Shown in pieces: positions 37,766-46,425 of a stretch of DNA of 64,000 nt. The notes below the pieces were generated by a model, which saw only the letters and a program-made list of their open reading frames with translations, ran no database searches and was not told the DNA's origin. Each line of letters starts with the position of its first letter. Position 1 is the stretch's first letter. Source of the DNA: Streptomyces sp. SW4 (GTDB taxonomy: Bacteria; Actinomycetota; Actinomycetes; Streptomycetales; Streptomycetaceae); the NCBI GenBank assembly GCA_003248315.1, contig QKWM01000004.1, positions 992,001-1,056,000 of the forward strand, in the 5' to 3' direction. The translations under genes were made by a program, and so were the position numbers.

Positions 37766-38476
37766 ATGGACAGCACCACAGCCACCTCGCTCTGGGCGAG
37801 ATCACCGGCACCCAGCCCGATCCCGACCTGTGGGTGGTGATCGCGACCCTGGTCGCCGCGCTGGCCGTCGTCGTGCCGCACGCCCCTGGCGGATAGCCCG
37901 CAACGCCGTCACCATCGCCCACGAGGGCGGCCACGGCCTGGTGGCGCTGCTCACCGGGCGCACGCTGACCGGGATCACCCTGCACTCGGACACCAGCGGC
38001 CTGACCGTCAGCCGGGGCAAGCCCTACGGCCTCGGCATGATCCTGACCGCGGCGTCCGGCTACACCGCTCCCCCGCTGCTGGGCCTGGGCGGCGCCGCCC
38101 TGCTGGCCTCGGGACGGATCACGCTCCTGCTGTGGCTGGCGACCGCGCTGCTCGTGGCCCTGCTGGTGATGATCCGCAACGCCTACGGGCACTGACGGTC
38201 GTGCTCACCGGCGGCACGTTCGTCCTGGTGTCCTGGCTGGCCGGACCCCAGGTGCAGGCCGCGTTCGCGTACGCGGTGGTGTGGTTCCTGCTGCTCGGCG
38301 GGGTGCGCCCGGCGTTCGAGCTCCAGGCCAAGCGGGCCCGCGGCGGCGCGGGCGACTCCGACGCCGACCAGCTGGCGCGGCTGACGCACGCGCCGGCCGG
38401 CGTCTGGTTCTTCCTGTTCCACGCCGTGTCGCTGTGCTCGCTGATCGGCGGGGGCCGCTGGCTGCTGGGGCTCTAG
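37766..38476 (+). CDS. M50-like membrane metallopeptidase (three apparent frameshifts)
   Basis: The zinc motif HEGGH lies in VTIAHEGGHGLVALLTGRTL, followed by hydrophobic helices (ILTAASGYTAPPLLGLGG, ITLLLWLATALLVALLVMI, VLTGGTFVLVSWLAG). An N-terminal helix is DLWVVIATLVAALAVVVPHA. This fits the M50B-like family of small membrane peptidases. Breaks at GGG 37794-37796, CCCC 37883-37886 and GGG 38187-38189 are cured by one base each, giving about 237 residues. ATG 37766 follows GGAGGGG. Substrate unknown. The last 36 bases of the gene are the first unit of a tandem repeat. Confidence 0.75.
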
Positions 38477-38548
38477 CTGATCGGCGGGTGACGCCGGCCG
38501 CTGGGGCTCCAGCTGATCGGCGGGTGGCGCCGGCCGCTGGGGCTCCAC
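38441..38548. repeat. Three tandem 36-base repeats spanning the end of the M50-like gene
   Basis: Units start at 38441, 38477 and 38513, each beginning CTGATCGGCGGG and ending CTGGGGCTC plus three bases. Unit 1 encodes the last residues LIGGGRWLLGL and the stop; units 2 and 3 lie beyond it and are more alike. The unit is a multiple of three. Confidence 0.85.
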
Positions 38549-38663
38549 GGGTGTCTCGCCGGTCCGCGCGGGCGGGCCGCGCGAGCGGAAACCCGCCCTT
38601 CCGGTCGGGTTCCGCCACTTTTGATCAAGATCTCCGGTCGTCCCCAGCCACTAAAGTGGGGCC

Positions 38664-39979
38664 ATGGCCTCGAACCCCGCAGACACCGCCCTCTGGCCCG
38701 CCCCGCACGCGAGCGGAGCCGTCGACGCGACGGTCCACGTGCCGGGGTCCAAATCGGTCACCAACCGCGCCCTGGTGCTGGCGGCCCTCGCCTCCGAGCC
38801 GGGCTGGCTGCGCCGCCCGCTGCGCTCCCGGGACACGCTGCTGATGGCCGGGGCCCTGCGGGAGATGGGCGTCGGCATCGAGGAGGGCGTCGGCCCGGAC
38901 GGCACCGGTGAGTTCTGGCGGGTGATCCCGGCGGGCCTGCGCGGCCCGGCCACCGTCGACGTCGGCAACGCGGGCACGGTGATGCGGTTCCTGCCGCCGG
39001 TCGCCGCGCTGGCCGACGGCCCCGTGCGGTTCGACGGCGACCCCCGTTCGTACGAGCGCCCCCTGCACGGTGTGATCGACGCGCTGCGGGCCCTGGGCGC
39101 CCGGATCGACGACGACGGGCGCGGCGCGCTGCCGATGACCGTGCACGGCGGCGGCGCCCTGGACGGCGGCCCGGTGGAGATCGATGCCTCCTCGTCGTCG
39201 CAGTTCGTCTCGGCGCTGCTGCTGTCCGGTCCGCGCTTCAACCAGGGCGTCGAGGTCCGGCACACCGGTGAGACCCTGCCGTCGATGCCGCACATCCGGA
39301 TGACGGTGGACATGCTGCGCTCGGTCGGCGCGCAGGTCGACACCCCGGAGTCCGGCGGCGAGCCCAACGTGTGGCGGGTGACGCCGGGCGCGCTGCTCGG
39401 CCGGGACCTGACCATCGAGCCGGACCTGTCCAACGCCCAGCCGTTCCTGGCCGCGGCGCTGGTGACCGGCGGCAAGGTCGTCGTCCCCGACTGGCCGGCG
39501 CGCACCACGCAGCCCGGCGACCGGCTGCGCGAGATCTTCACCGAGATGGGCGGCTCCTGCGAACTGACCGACTACGGCCTGGTCTTCACCGGATCGGGTG
39601 CCGTGCACGGCATCGACGTGGACCTGGGCGAGGTCGGCGAGCTGACCCCGGGCATCGCGGCCGTCGCCGCCCTCGCGGACTCCCCCTCGACGCTGCGCGG
39701 TGTCGCCCACCTGCGCCTGCACGAGACGGACCGTCTGGCCGCGCTCACCAAGGAGATCAACGAACTCGGCGGCGACGTCACCGAGACCGCCGACGGCCTG
39801 CACATCCGCCCGCGCCCCCTGCACGGCGGGATCTTCCACACCTACGAGGACCACCGCATGGCGACCGCCGGAGCGATCATCGGCCTCGCGGTCGAGGGAG
39901 TGAAGATCGAGAACGTGGCCACCACGGCGAAGACGCTGCCGGACTTCCCGAGCTGTGGACCGGGATGCTCGGGGCATAG
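38664..39979 (+). CDS. aroA: 3-phosphoshikimate 1-carboxyvinyltransferase AroA (one apparent frameshift)
   Basis: AroA (EPSP synthase) joins PEP to shikimate-3-phosphate for aromatic amino acids. Signature segments are [50 protein letters not shown] and [19 protein letters not shown] 38664. The frame breaks only at the end, at CCC 39947-39949; one C restores [14 protein letters not shown], giving about 439 residues, normal for the family. rsgA starts 12 bases later, so they are co-transcribed. Confidence 0.95.
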
Positions 39980-39991
39980 GGGAACAGCGCC

Positions 39992-41002
39992 ATGCGCCGC
40001 TACGGCAAGCACACCGACGAGGACGACATCCGCTCCCGCCCCAACCGCAAGGGCAACCGGCCCCGGACCCACATCCGGCCCAAGCACGAGGACGCCGCCG
40101 AGGGCATGGTCCTCACCGTCGACCGGGGCCGGCTCACCTGCCTCGTCGAGGACCGGGTGGTCATGGCGATGAAGGCCCGCGAACTGGGCCGCAAAGCCGC
40201 GGTCGTCGGCGACCGGGTGGCGCTGGTCGGTGATCTGTCCGGCAAGAAGGACACGCTGGCGCGGATCGTCCGCATCGAGGAGCGGACGTCGGTGCTGCGC
40301 CGCACGGCCGACGACGACGACCCGTACGAGCGGGTCGTCGTGGCCAACGCCGACCAGCTCGCGATCGTCACGGCGCTGGCCGACCCCGAGCCCCGCCCGC
40401 GGCTGATCGACCGCTGTCTGGTCGCGGCGTACGACGGCGGGCTGGCCCCGCTGCTGGTGATGACCAAGTCGGACCTGGCCCCGCCGGACGCACTGCTGGA
40501 GCTGTACGGCGCGCTGGACATCCCGTACGTCGTCACCAGCCGCGAGGAACTGGACGACGGCGGCGCCGCCGACCGGGTGCGCGAGCATCTGGCCGGCAAG
40601 GTCACCGCGTTCGTCGGCCACTCGGGCGTCGGCAAGACGACGCTCGTCAACGCGCTGGTGCCCGAGGAGCGGCGGCGCACGACGGGCCACGTCAACGCGG
40701 TGACGGGCCGGGGCCGGCACACGACGACCTCGGCGCTGGCGCTGCCGCTGGCCGGCGAGGACGGCTGGGTCGTGGACACGCCCGGCGTCCGGTCCTTCGG
40801 ACTGGCCCACGTCGATCCGTCGCGGGTGATCCACGCCTTCCCCGACCTGGAGCCCGGCACGGCGGGCTGTCCGCGCGCGTGCAGCCACGACGAGCCCGAC
40901 TGCGCGCTGGACGCGTGGGTGACCGAGGGCCACGCCGATCCGGCCCGCCTCTACTCCCTGCGCCGGCTGCTGGCGACACGGGAGCGCACGGAAGGCGACT
41001 GA
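39992..41002 (+). CDS. rsgA: Small ribosomal subunit biogenesis GTPase RsgA
   Basis: RsgA is a circularly permuted GTPase that helps mature the 30S subunit. The permuted order is visible: an OB-fold region ([20 protein letters not shown]), then G4 (LVMTKSDLA), G1 ([14 protein letters not shown]) and G3 ([12 protein letters not shown]). A C-terminal zinc knuckle follows ([12 protein letters not shown]). 336 residues, intact. ATG 39992 follows GGGGAAC. Confidence 0.94.
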   Translation: MRRYGKHTDEDDIRSRPNRKGNRPRTHIRPKHEDAAEGMVLTVDRGRLTCLVEDRVVMAMKARELGRKAAVVGDRVALVGDLSGKKDTLARIVRIEERTSVLRRTADDDDPYERVVVANADQLAIVTALADPEPRPRLIDRCLVAAYDGGLAPLLVMTKSDLAPPDALLELYGALDIPYVVTSREELDDGGAADRVREHLAGKVTAFVGHSGVGKTTLVNALVPEERRRTTGHVNAVTGRGRHTTTSALALPLAGEDGWVVDTPGVRSFGLAHVDPSRVIHAFPDLEPGTAGCPRACSHDEPDCALDAWVTEGHADPARLYSLRRLLATRERTEGD

Positions 41003-41245
41003 CCGGGCCGCGCGGCGCCGTCGAGGAAGCCGCTCGGCACGGAAGTCCGCGTGGGCGCTTCGCGCGTGGGCGCTTCGGCGCTTCGGCACGGAAGTTCGCT
41101 TCGACGAGGATGTCGCTTCATCGAGGAAGGGGCGCGAGCTTCGCGTTGTTTGCCGTGGCAGGGGACCGGTAAGTGCATAATCGCACCGAGCCGGAAGAAT
41201 CCTGAGCAAGCGGTCACGGAACGTGACACCACGGGAGGACAACAC

Positions 41246-41569
41246 ATGGCGTGGCTGCTGGTCATAGTGGCCGGGTTGCTCGAGACCGGTTTCGCCGTGT
41301 GCCTGAAGCTGTCGCACGGCTTCACCCGGCTGTGGCCCACGATCGCGTTCGCCGCCTTCGCACTGGGCAGCTTCGGTCTGCTGACCCTCGCCCTGAAGCG
41401 CCTCGACGTCGGCCCCGCCTACGCGGTGTGGACCGGCATCGGCGCGGCGGGCACCGCGATCTACGGCATGGTCTTCCTCGGCGACCTGGTGTCCACGCTC
41501 AAGATCGTCTCGATCAGCCTGGTCATCATCGGTGTGATCGGCCTCCAGCTGTCGGGCTCGGCGCACTGA
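41246..41569 (+). CDS. Small multidrug resistance family transporter, Gdx/SugE type
   Basis: 107 residues with four helices. Glu in VAGLLETGFAVCLKLS is the essential membrane carboxylate, and AYAVWTGIGAAGTAIYG is the signature that separates guanidinium exporters (Gdx, formerly SugE) from EmrE-type pumps. The likely role is guanidinium/proton antiport. ATG 41246 has a GGGAGGA ribosome-binding site; a -10-like CATAAT lies at 41176. I looked for a guanidine riboswitch in the 243-base upstream region and found none I could support. Intact. Confidence 0.85.
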   Translation: MAWLLVIVAGLLETGFAVCLKLSHGFTRLWPTIAFAAFALGSFGLLTLALKRLDVGPAYAVWTGIGAAGTAIYGMVFLGDLVSTLKIVSISLVIIGVIGLQLSGSAH

Positions 41570-41621
41570 CCGGGCCGCAGCGCTCCGGCGCTCTCATCCG
41601 ATCGCCGTGGCGCCGGCCGGC

Positions 41622-42242
41622 TCACGGGTGCCGGCCGGCCGGCTGCCGCGGCAGGGCACCGCGTACGACGTCGGCGACGCCCCCTTCGTCCGGCGGGGCG
41701 GCGACGCAGGACAGCGCGAGACGGACCGCCAGTTCACAGGTGCGGGCCAGTTCGGCGAGGTCGGGCCGGGAGGTGCCGGGCCCGGACAGCGCGGCCACGG
41801 CACGGTCGCGGACGAGACCCACCAGCTCGCCCGGCGAGGGCAGCGGCCCGTCGGCCCGGCGCTGGGCCGGGACCGCGGAGGAGGACGGCACGCCGGTCAG
41901 CGAGGGCGCGGGCAGCCGCTCGCTCCAGCAGCCGGTGAGCAGGGCGCGCACCAGCGCGTTCTCCCGGGCGGCGGCCGTCGTCCACTCGGCGGTCGCGGCG
42001 AGCCGGTCCCCGATGTCACCGCCGGCGGCGGCGAGGGCACGCTCGACGCCGGCCAGGTAGCCGTCGGCCTCCCGGCGCACGAGCGCCCGCGCGAGCCCGT
42101 CCTTGCTGCCGAACTCGTTGTAGAGGGTCTGCCGGGACACTCCGGCCGACGCGGCCACGTCCACCATCCGCACCGCGGACCACGGCCGGCGCGCCAGCGC
42201 CGTGTAGGCGGCGTCGAGCAGGGATTCCCGCGCTGCAGGCAT
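41622..42242 (-). CDS. TetR-family transcriptional regulator
   Basis: 206 residues, intact. The HTH is in the first 50 residues (ARESLLDAAYTALARRPWSA, then VDVAASAGVSRQTLYNEFGS). The ligand domain is Ala/Arg-rich and not informative. It converges with the Gdx-type exporter gene and is divergent from hisN; the 205-base region to hisN would carry its promoter. Whether it controls the exporter, itself or hisN cannot be decided here. Confidence 0.85.
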   Translation of the reverse strand: MPAARESLLDAAYTALARRPWSAVRMVDVAASAGVSRQTLYNEFGSKDGLARALVRREADGYLAGVERALAAAGGDIGDRLAATAEWTTAAARENALVRALLTGCWSERLPAPSLTGVPSSSAVPAQRRADGPLPSPGELVGLVRDRAVAALSGPGTSRPDLAELARTCELAVRLALSCVAAPPDEGGVADVVRGALPRQPAGRHP

Positions 42243-42447
42243 GATCGCCTCCCTCGGGCGAGCGGCTCTGCGCACAGAGTTGACGGGGCCGGAGGGAGTG
42301 TCAAGGGTCCGCGCCCCACGACCTCGGGCCTCGTGCCGCCCGCGCCCCCGCACCGCCCCCCGCCCCCTACACCCCGGCACCGCACCGCACCGCGCCCGGC
42401 CCCGGCCCCTGCTGGCCCCGCCCGTCCCCACCCGATAGCGTTGCCGC

Positions 42448-43248
42448 ATGCCGGACTACCTCGACGACCTCCGCCTCGCCCACGTCCTCGCGGACGCCGC
42501 CGACGCGGCGACGATGGACCGCTTCAAGGCCCTCGACCTCAAGGTCGAGACCAAGCCGGACATGACCCCGGTGAGCGAGGCCGACAAGGCCGCCGAGGAA
42601 CTGATCCGCGGCCAGCTGGCCCGCGCCCGCCCCAGGGACGCGATCCTCGGCGAGGAGTACGGCGTCGAGGGCACCGGCCCCCGCCGCTGGGTGATCGACC
42701 CCATCGACGGCACCAAGAACTACGTCCGGGGCGTCCCCGTCTGGGCCACGCTGATCGCCCTGATGGAAGCGGCCGAGGGCGGCTACCAGCCCGTCGTCGG
42801 CGTGGTCTCCGCGCCCGCCCTGGGCCGCCGCTGGTGGGCCGCGAAGGGCAACGGCGCCTTCTCGGGCCGCAACCTCACCTCGGCCACCCGGCTCCAGGTC
42901 TCGCGCGTCTCCCGGCTGTCCGACGCCTCCTTCGCCTACTCCTCCCTCTCCGGCTGGGAGGAACAGGGCCGGCTGGACGGCTTCCTGGACCTGACCCGCC
43001 AGGTGTGGCGCACGCGCGCGTACGGCGACTTCTGGCCGTACATGATGGTCGCCGAGGGCTCGGTCGACATCTGCGCCGAACCGGAACTGTCCCTGTGGGA
43101 CATGGCCGCCAACGCGATCGTGGTGACCGAGGCCGGCGGCACCTTCACCGGCCTCGACGGCCGCCCCGGCCCGCACAGCGGCAACGCGGCCGCGTCGAAC
43201 GGCCTGCTCCACGACGACCTGCTCGCCCACCTCGGCCCGCGGCGCTGA
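42448..43248 (+). CDS. hisN: Histidinol-phosphatase HisN (inositol monophosphatase superfamily)
   Basis: 266 residues. Metal-binding motifs of the IMPase fold are [28 protein letters not shown] and [18 protein letters not shown]. In Streptomyces this gene supplies the histidinol-phosphate phosphatase of histidine synthesis. ATG 42448 is preceded by GATAGCGTT about 8-16 bases upstream with no ribosome-binding site, so the mRNA may be leaderless. Intact. Confidence 0.88.
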   Translation: MPDYLDDLRLAHVLADAADAATMDRFKALDLKVETKPDMTPVSEADKAAEELIRGQLARARPRDAILGEEYGVEGTGPRRWVIDPIDGTKNYVRGVPVWATLIALMEAAEGGYQPVVGVVSAPALGRRWWAAKGNGAFSGRNLTSATRLQVSRVSRLSDASFAYSSLSGWEEQGRLDGFLDLTRQVWRTRAYGDFWPYMMVAEGSVDICAEPELSLWDMAANAIVVTEAGGTFTGLDGRPGPHSGNAAASNGLLHDDLLAHLGPRR

Positions 43249-43380
43249 GGCGGCGGCGCCCACCGGGCGCTGCCCGGCCTCTTGTTGACCCCCGCTTTAC
43301 CTGCCACCCTGAGAGTCCCCCACTTGTGAACTTGTGAATCCTTGCACGAACGCAGGGTTCCCTAGGAGGTGGCTCTCTTC

Positions 43381-43791
43381 ATGCTCGTCCGCGACGCCAT
43401 GAGCAAGGTCGTCCTCACCATCGGCCCCGACCACACCCTCCGCCAGGCCGCCGCCCTGATGTCCGCCCGCCGGGTCGGCGCGGCCGTCGTCCACGACCCC
43501 GACGCCGGCGGCATCGGCATCCTCACCGAACGCGACATCCTCAACTCCGTCGGTCTGGGAGAGGACCCGGACGCCGAACGCACCCACGCCCACACCACCA
43601 ACGACGTCGTGTTCGCCGCCCCGACCTGGACCCTGGAGGAGGCGGCCTCGGCCATGGCGCACGGCGGCTTCCGCCACCTCGTGGTGCTGGACCGCGGCGA
43701 GCCGGCCGGCATCGTCTCCGTCCGCGACATCATCCGCTGCTGGGCACCGGTTCGGCAGCGGGCCCGCGAGGCCCAGCAGATCCCGGCCTGA
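43381..43791 (+). CDS. Tandem CBS-domain protein
   Basis: 136 residues made of two CBS domains: AMSKVVLTIGPDHTLRQAAA to GIGILTERDILNSVGL, and PTWTLEEAASAMAHGG to GIVSVRDIIRC. CBS pairs sense adenine nucleotides or S-adenosyl compounds. I chose ATG 43381 because a strong AGGAGGT (43364-43370) lies 10 bases before it; GTG 43369 lies inside that site. Intact. Partner unknown. Confidence 0.85.
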   Translation: MLVRDAMSKVVLTIGPDHTLRQAAALMSARRVGAAVVHDPDAGGIGILTERDILNSVGLGEDPDAERTHAHTTNDVVFAAPTWTLEEAASAMAHGGFRHLVVLDRGEPAGIVSVRDIIRCWAPVRQRAREAQQIPA

Positions 43792-43867
43792 CCCGCCCGG
43801 ACCGGTCAGCCCCGCCCGGACCGGTCCAGGCCCGCCCGGACCGGTCCAGCCCCGTCCAGACCGTCCC
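43792..43867. repeat. Tandem repeats after the CBS gene
   Basis: CCCGCCCGGACCGGTC-based units of about 20-22 bases occur three times, with a fourth degenerate copy ending near 43867. Confidence 0.7.
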
Positions 43868-43882
43868 CGAGGAAACGCGAAA

Positions 43883-43915
43883 CGGGCCGGACCCCGTCGA
43901 AGGGGATCCGGCCCG
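43883..43915. terminator. Bidirectional terminator between the CBS gene and katA
   Basis: Inverted repeat CGGGCCGGA-CCCC ... GGGGA-TCCGGCCCG with one imperfect position, between convergent genes. Confidence 0.7.
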
Positions 43916-43947
43916 CCGCCACGACAAGCGGTCCAGTGCTGGATGCG

Positions 43948-45398
43948 TCAGCCGCGCAGGGCCTGGACCGCGGCCTCCAGCCGCTTGCCGAAGTCGCCGT
44001 CCGCCTGGCGGAAGTTGTTGATCGCGCGCTCGATGATGTCCTCGCGCGAGACCTGGGAGATGGAGCCCGCCAGGTTGCCGATCAGGCGCTCCTTCTCCTC
44101 CTCCGACATCAGGCGGTAGAGGTTGCCGGCCTGGACGAAGTCGTTGTCCTCGGCGTGCGAGGGCGCCTCGTGGTTGCCCGTGCCGCCGTCGACCGCGACC
44201 GGCTGCCACAGCGCCCTGTCCGTCTGGAACGGGCCGCCGAAGCTGTTCGGCTCGTAGTTCTTCGCGCCGCCGTGGCGGCCGTCGTACAGGAAGCCGTCCC
44301 GGGCGTGGGTGCGCGCCTCGGTGGCGTGCGGGCGGTTCACCGGCAGGTGGTCGGCGTTGATGCCGACGCGGTAGCGGTGGGCGTCGCCGTACGCGAAGAG
44401 GCGGCCCTGGAGCATCTTGTCCGGGGACGGGCCGATGCCGGGCACGAAGTGCGCCGGGGAGAAGATCGACTGCTCGACCTCGGCGAAGATGTTCTGCGGG
44501 TTGCGGTTGAGCTCCAGCTTGCCGATCTCGATGACCGGGTAGTCCGCGTGCGGCCAGACCTTGGTCAGGTCGAACGGGTTGAAGCGGTACGTCGCCGCCT
44601 CGGCCACCGGCATGATCTGCACGCCGACGGTCCACGACGGGTACTCGCCGCGCTCGATGGCCTCGCGCAGGTCCCGCTGGTGGGAGTCGGGTCCTTGCCC
44701 GCGAGGATCTCGGCCTCCTCGGCGGTCAGGTTCTTGATCCCCTGGTCCGTCTTGAAGTGGTACTTGACCCAGAAGGCCTCGCCGGCCTCGTTGTTCCACT
44801 GGAAGGTGTGCGACCCGAAGCCGTCCATGTGGCGGTACGACGCCGGGATGCCGCGGTCGCCGAACAGCCAGGTCACCTGGTGCGTCGACTCGGGCGACAG
44901 GCTCCAGAAGTCCCAGACGTTGTCCGCCTCCTGGCTGCCCGTGTACGGGTCGCGCTTCTGGGTGTGGATGAAGTCGGGGAACTTGATGGCGTCCTTGATG
45001 AAGAACACCGGGGTGTTGTTGCCGACGAGGTCGTAGTTGCCCTCTTCGGTGTAGAACTTCACCGCGAAGCCACGCGGGTCGCGGACGGCGTCCGCGGCAC
45101 CGAGGTTGCCGGCCACGGTCGAGAACCGCAGGAACACCTCGGTCTGCTTGCCGACCTCGGAGAGGAACTTGGCACGCGTGTACTTGGTGACATCGGCGGT
45201 GACCGTGAAGGTGCCGTAGGCACCGGCACCGCGGGCGTGCACGACACGCTCCGGAATGCGCTCACGGTTGAAGTGGGCCAGCTTCTCCAGGAGGAGCTGG
45301 TCCTGGACGAGCACCGGGCCGCCGACGCCCGCGGTCTCACTGTTCTGGTTGTCGGCTACCGGAGCACCGGCCTCCGTCGTGAGCGGTCCCTGAGTCAC
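43948..45398 (-). CDS. katA: Monofunctional heme catalase (one apparent frameshift)
   Basis: A small-subunit heme catalase of about 483 residues. The distal His is in [15 protein letters not shown], Asn in [19 protein letters not shown], and the proximal Tyr in [14 protein letters not shown]. It removes hydrogen peroxide. GTG 45398 has the GGAGG ribosome-binding site. The frame breaks at GGG 44689-44691; one base restores [19 protein letters not shown]. It is divergent from a Fur-family gene with a palindrome between them, the arrangement of a catalase and its peroxide-sensing repressor. Confidence 0.92.
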
Positions 45399-45459
45399 GT
45401 GCGCCTCCTGCGCCAATACTGACGAATCCTGTCCCTTGGCTAATGCCGTTCTCGATCCT

Positions 45460-45473
45460 ACAATGGACATTGT
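45460..45473. promoter_or_regulatory. Fur/PerR-type operator between katA and the Fur-family gene
   Basis: ACAATG-GA-CATTGT, a perfect inverted repeat in an AT-rich stretch, 61 bases upstream of katA and 69 upstream of the regulator gene. Probably bound by the adjacent regulator. Confidence 0.75.
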
Positions 45474-45542
45474 CTAAGTCAAGTGAGACTCCAACTTCAC
45501 ACCTGTTCGGGACCTGGTCCCCTTGCTGCTAGGCTGGCTGCT

Positions 45543-45959
45543 ATGAGCGACCTTCTGGAACGACTGCGCGGACGTGGGTGGCGCATGACCGCACAGCGGC
45601 GTGTCGTGGCCGAGGTCCTCGACGGCGAACACGTCCACCTGACAGCCGACGAGGTGCACGCCCGGGCCGTCGCCAAGCTGCCCGAGATCTCGCGCGCGAC
45701 GGTCTACAACACCCTGGGTGAGCTGGTCTCCCTCGGCGAGGTGCTCGAGGTGGCCACCGACAAGCGCGCCAAGCGGTACGACCCCAACGCCCACCGGCCG
45801 CACCACCACCTGGTCTGTGCCCGGTGCGGCTCCATCCGGGACGTCCACCCGACGGGCAACCCGTTGGCCGACCTTCCCGACTCGGAGCGCTTCGGCTTCA
45901 CCGTCTCGGACGTCGAGGTCACGTACCGCGGCCTCTGCCCGAACTGCGCCTCCGCATAA
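45543..45959 (+). CDS. catR: Fur-family peroxide-responsive repressor (CatR-like)
   Basis: 138 residues. The winged helix is GWRMTAQRRVVAEVLDGEHV and PEISRATVYNTLGELVSLG. The metal-sensing segment is RYDPNAHRPHHHLVCARCGS, with a second CxxC at the end (LCPNCASA) forming the structural zinc site. Fur/PerR proteins of this type repress catalase until peroxide oxidises them. ATG 45543, intact. The CatR name rests on similarity of arrangement to the S. coelicolor catalase regulator. Confidence 0.85.
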   Translation: MSDLLERLRGRGWRMTAQRRVVAEVLDGEHVHLTADEVHARAVAKLPEISRATVYNTLGELVSLGEVLEVATDKRAKRYDPNAHRPHHHLVCARCGSIRDVHPTGNPLADLPDSERFGFTVSDVEVTYRGLCPNCASA

Positions 45960-45967
45960 GCACATAC

Positions 45968-46017
45968 GTACGGCAGTGGGCCCCGGCACCGATGGATGCC
46001 GGGGCCCACTGTCGTAC
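45968..46017 (+). terminator. Terminator of the Fur-family gene
   Basis: A 21-base stem with one mismatched or wobble position (45968-45988 with 45997-46017), 8-base loop. Confidence 0.85.
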
Positions 46018-46088
46018 GCCTTACGTGCCGTTCGCTGTACCTGCCGTTCGCTTCACGTGCGGGGTGCCGCGCGCTCGCCACAACACAC

Positions 46089-46122
46089 CGAGGGCCGGAA
46101 CCCTTTCGGGTTCCGGCCCTCG
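46089..46122 (-). terminator. Terminator downstream of tRNA-fMet copy 1
   Basis: Perfect 15-base stem (CGAGGGCCGGAACCC, 46089-46103, with 46108-46122), TTTC loop. It lies 8 bases beyond the tRNA 3' end on the minus strand. Confidence 0.8.
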
Positions 46123-46130
46123 ATCTTCAG

Positions 46131-46203
46131 TAGCGGGACAGGATTTGAACCTGCGACCTCTGGGTTATGAGCCCAGCGAGCTACCGAGCTGCTCCACCCC
46201 GCG
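46131..46203 (-). tRNA. Initiator tRNA-fMet (CAU), copy 1
   Basis: Read on the minus strand it starts CGCGGGGTGGAGCAGCTCGG, has the anticodon arm CTGGG-CTCATAA-CCCAG, and TTCAAAT in the T loop. The first base cannot pair with the 72nd, and the anticodon stem has three G-C pairs, both initiator hallmarks. CCA is not encoded. It is 73 bases; copy 2 is identical apart from one more G in the acceptor run (46135-46137), so one base is probably missing here. Confidence 0.93.
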
Positions 46204-46425
46204 TCGATGAATGCAACATTACGTCAACCCCACCCGAAGGCAAATCCCCCCGCCCGCCCAGCCGCGGGCAGTCGTGCCTCCCCAGTGCCTGAACGGCCTG
46301 GGAGGTGCCCCCAGGCGGCACGGGTGGGCGCGGGCAGCACCCCGCTCGCGCCGGGCTGCGCAACGCACCCCGACCTCAGCCGCAACGCCGGGCACCAGGC
46401 ACCGCACCCAAGCCCAGCGCAGCGG

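Noticed and set aside
41003..41245. A guanidine riboswitch before the Gdx-type exporter
   Set aside because: I looked for guanidine-I, -II and -III type conserved words and paired ACGR loops and found none. Only a -10-like CATAAT and a ribosome-binding site are visible.
43792..43867. Tandem ACCGGT-containing repeats as an operator array
   Set aside because: They lie between the convergent ends of the CBS and catalase genes, away from any start. Intergenic slippage is more likely.
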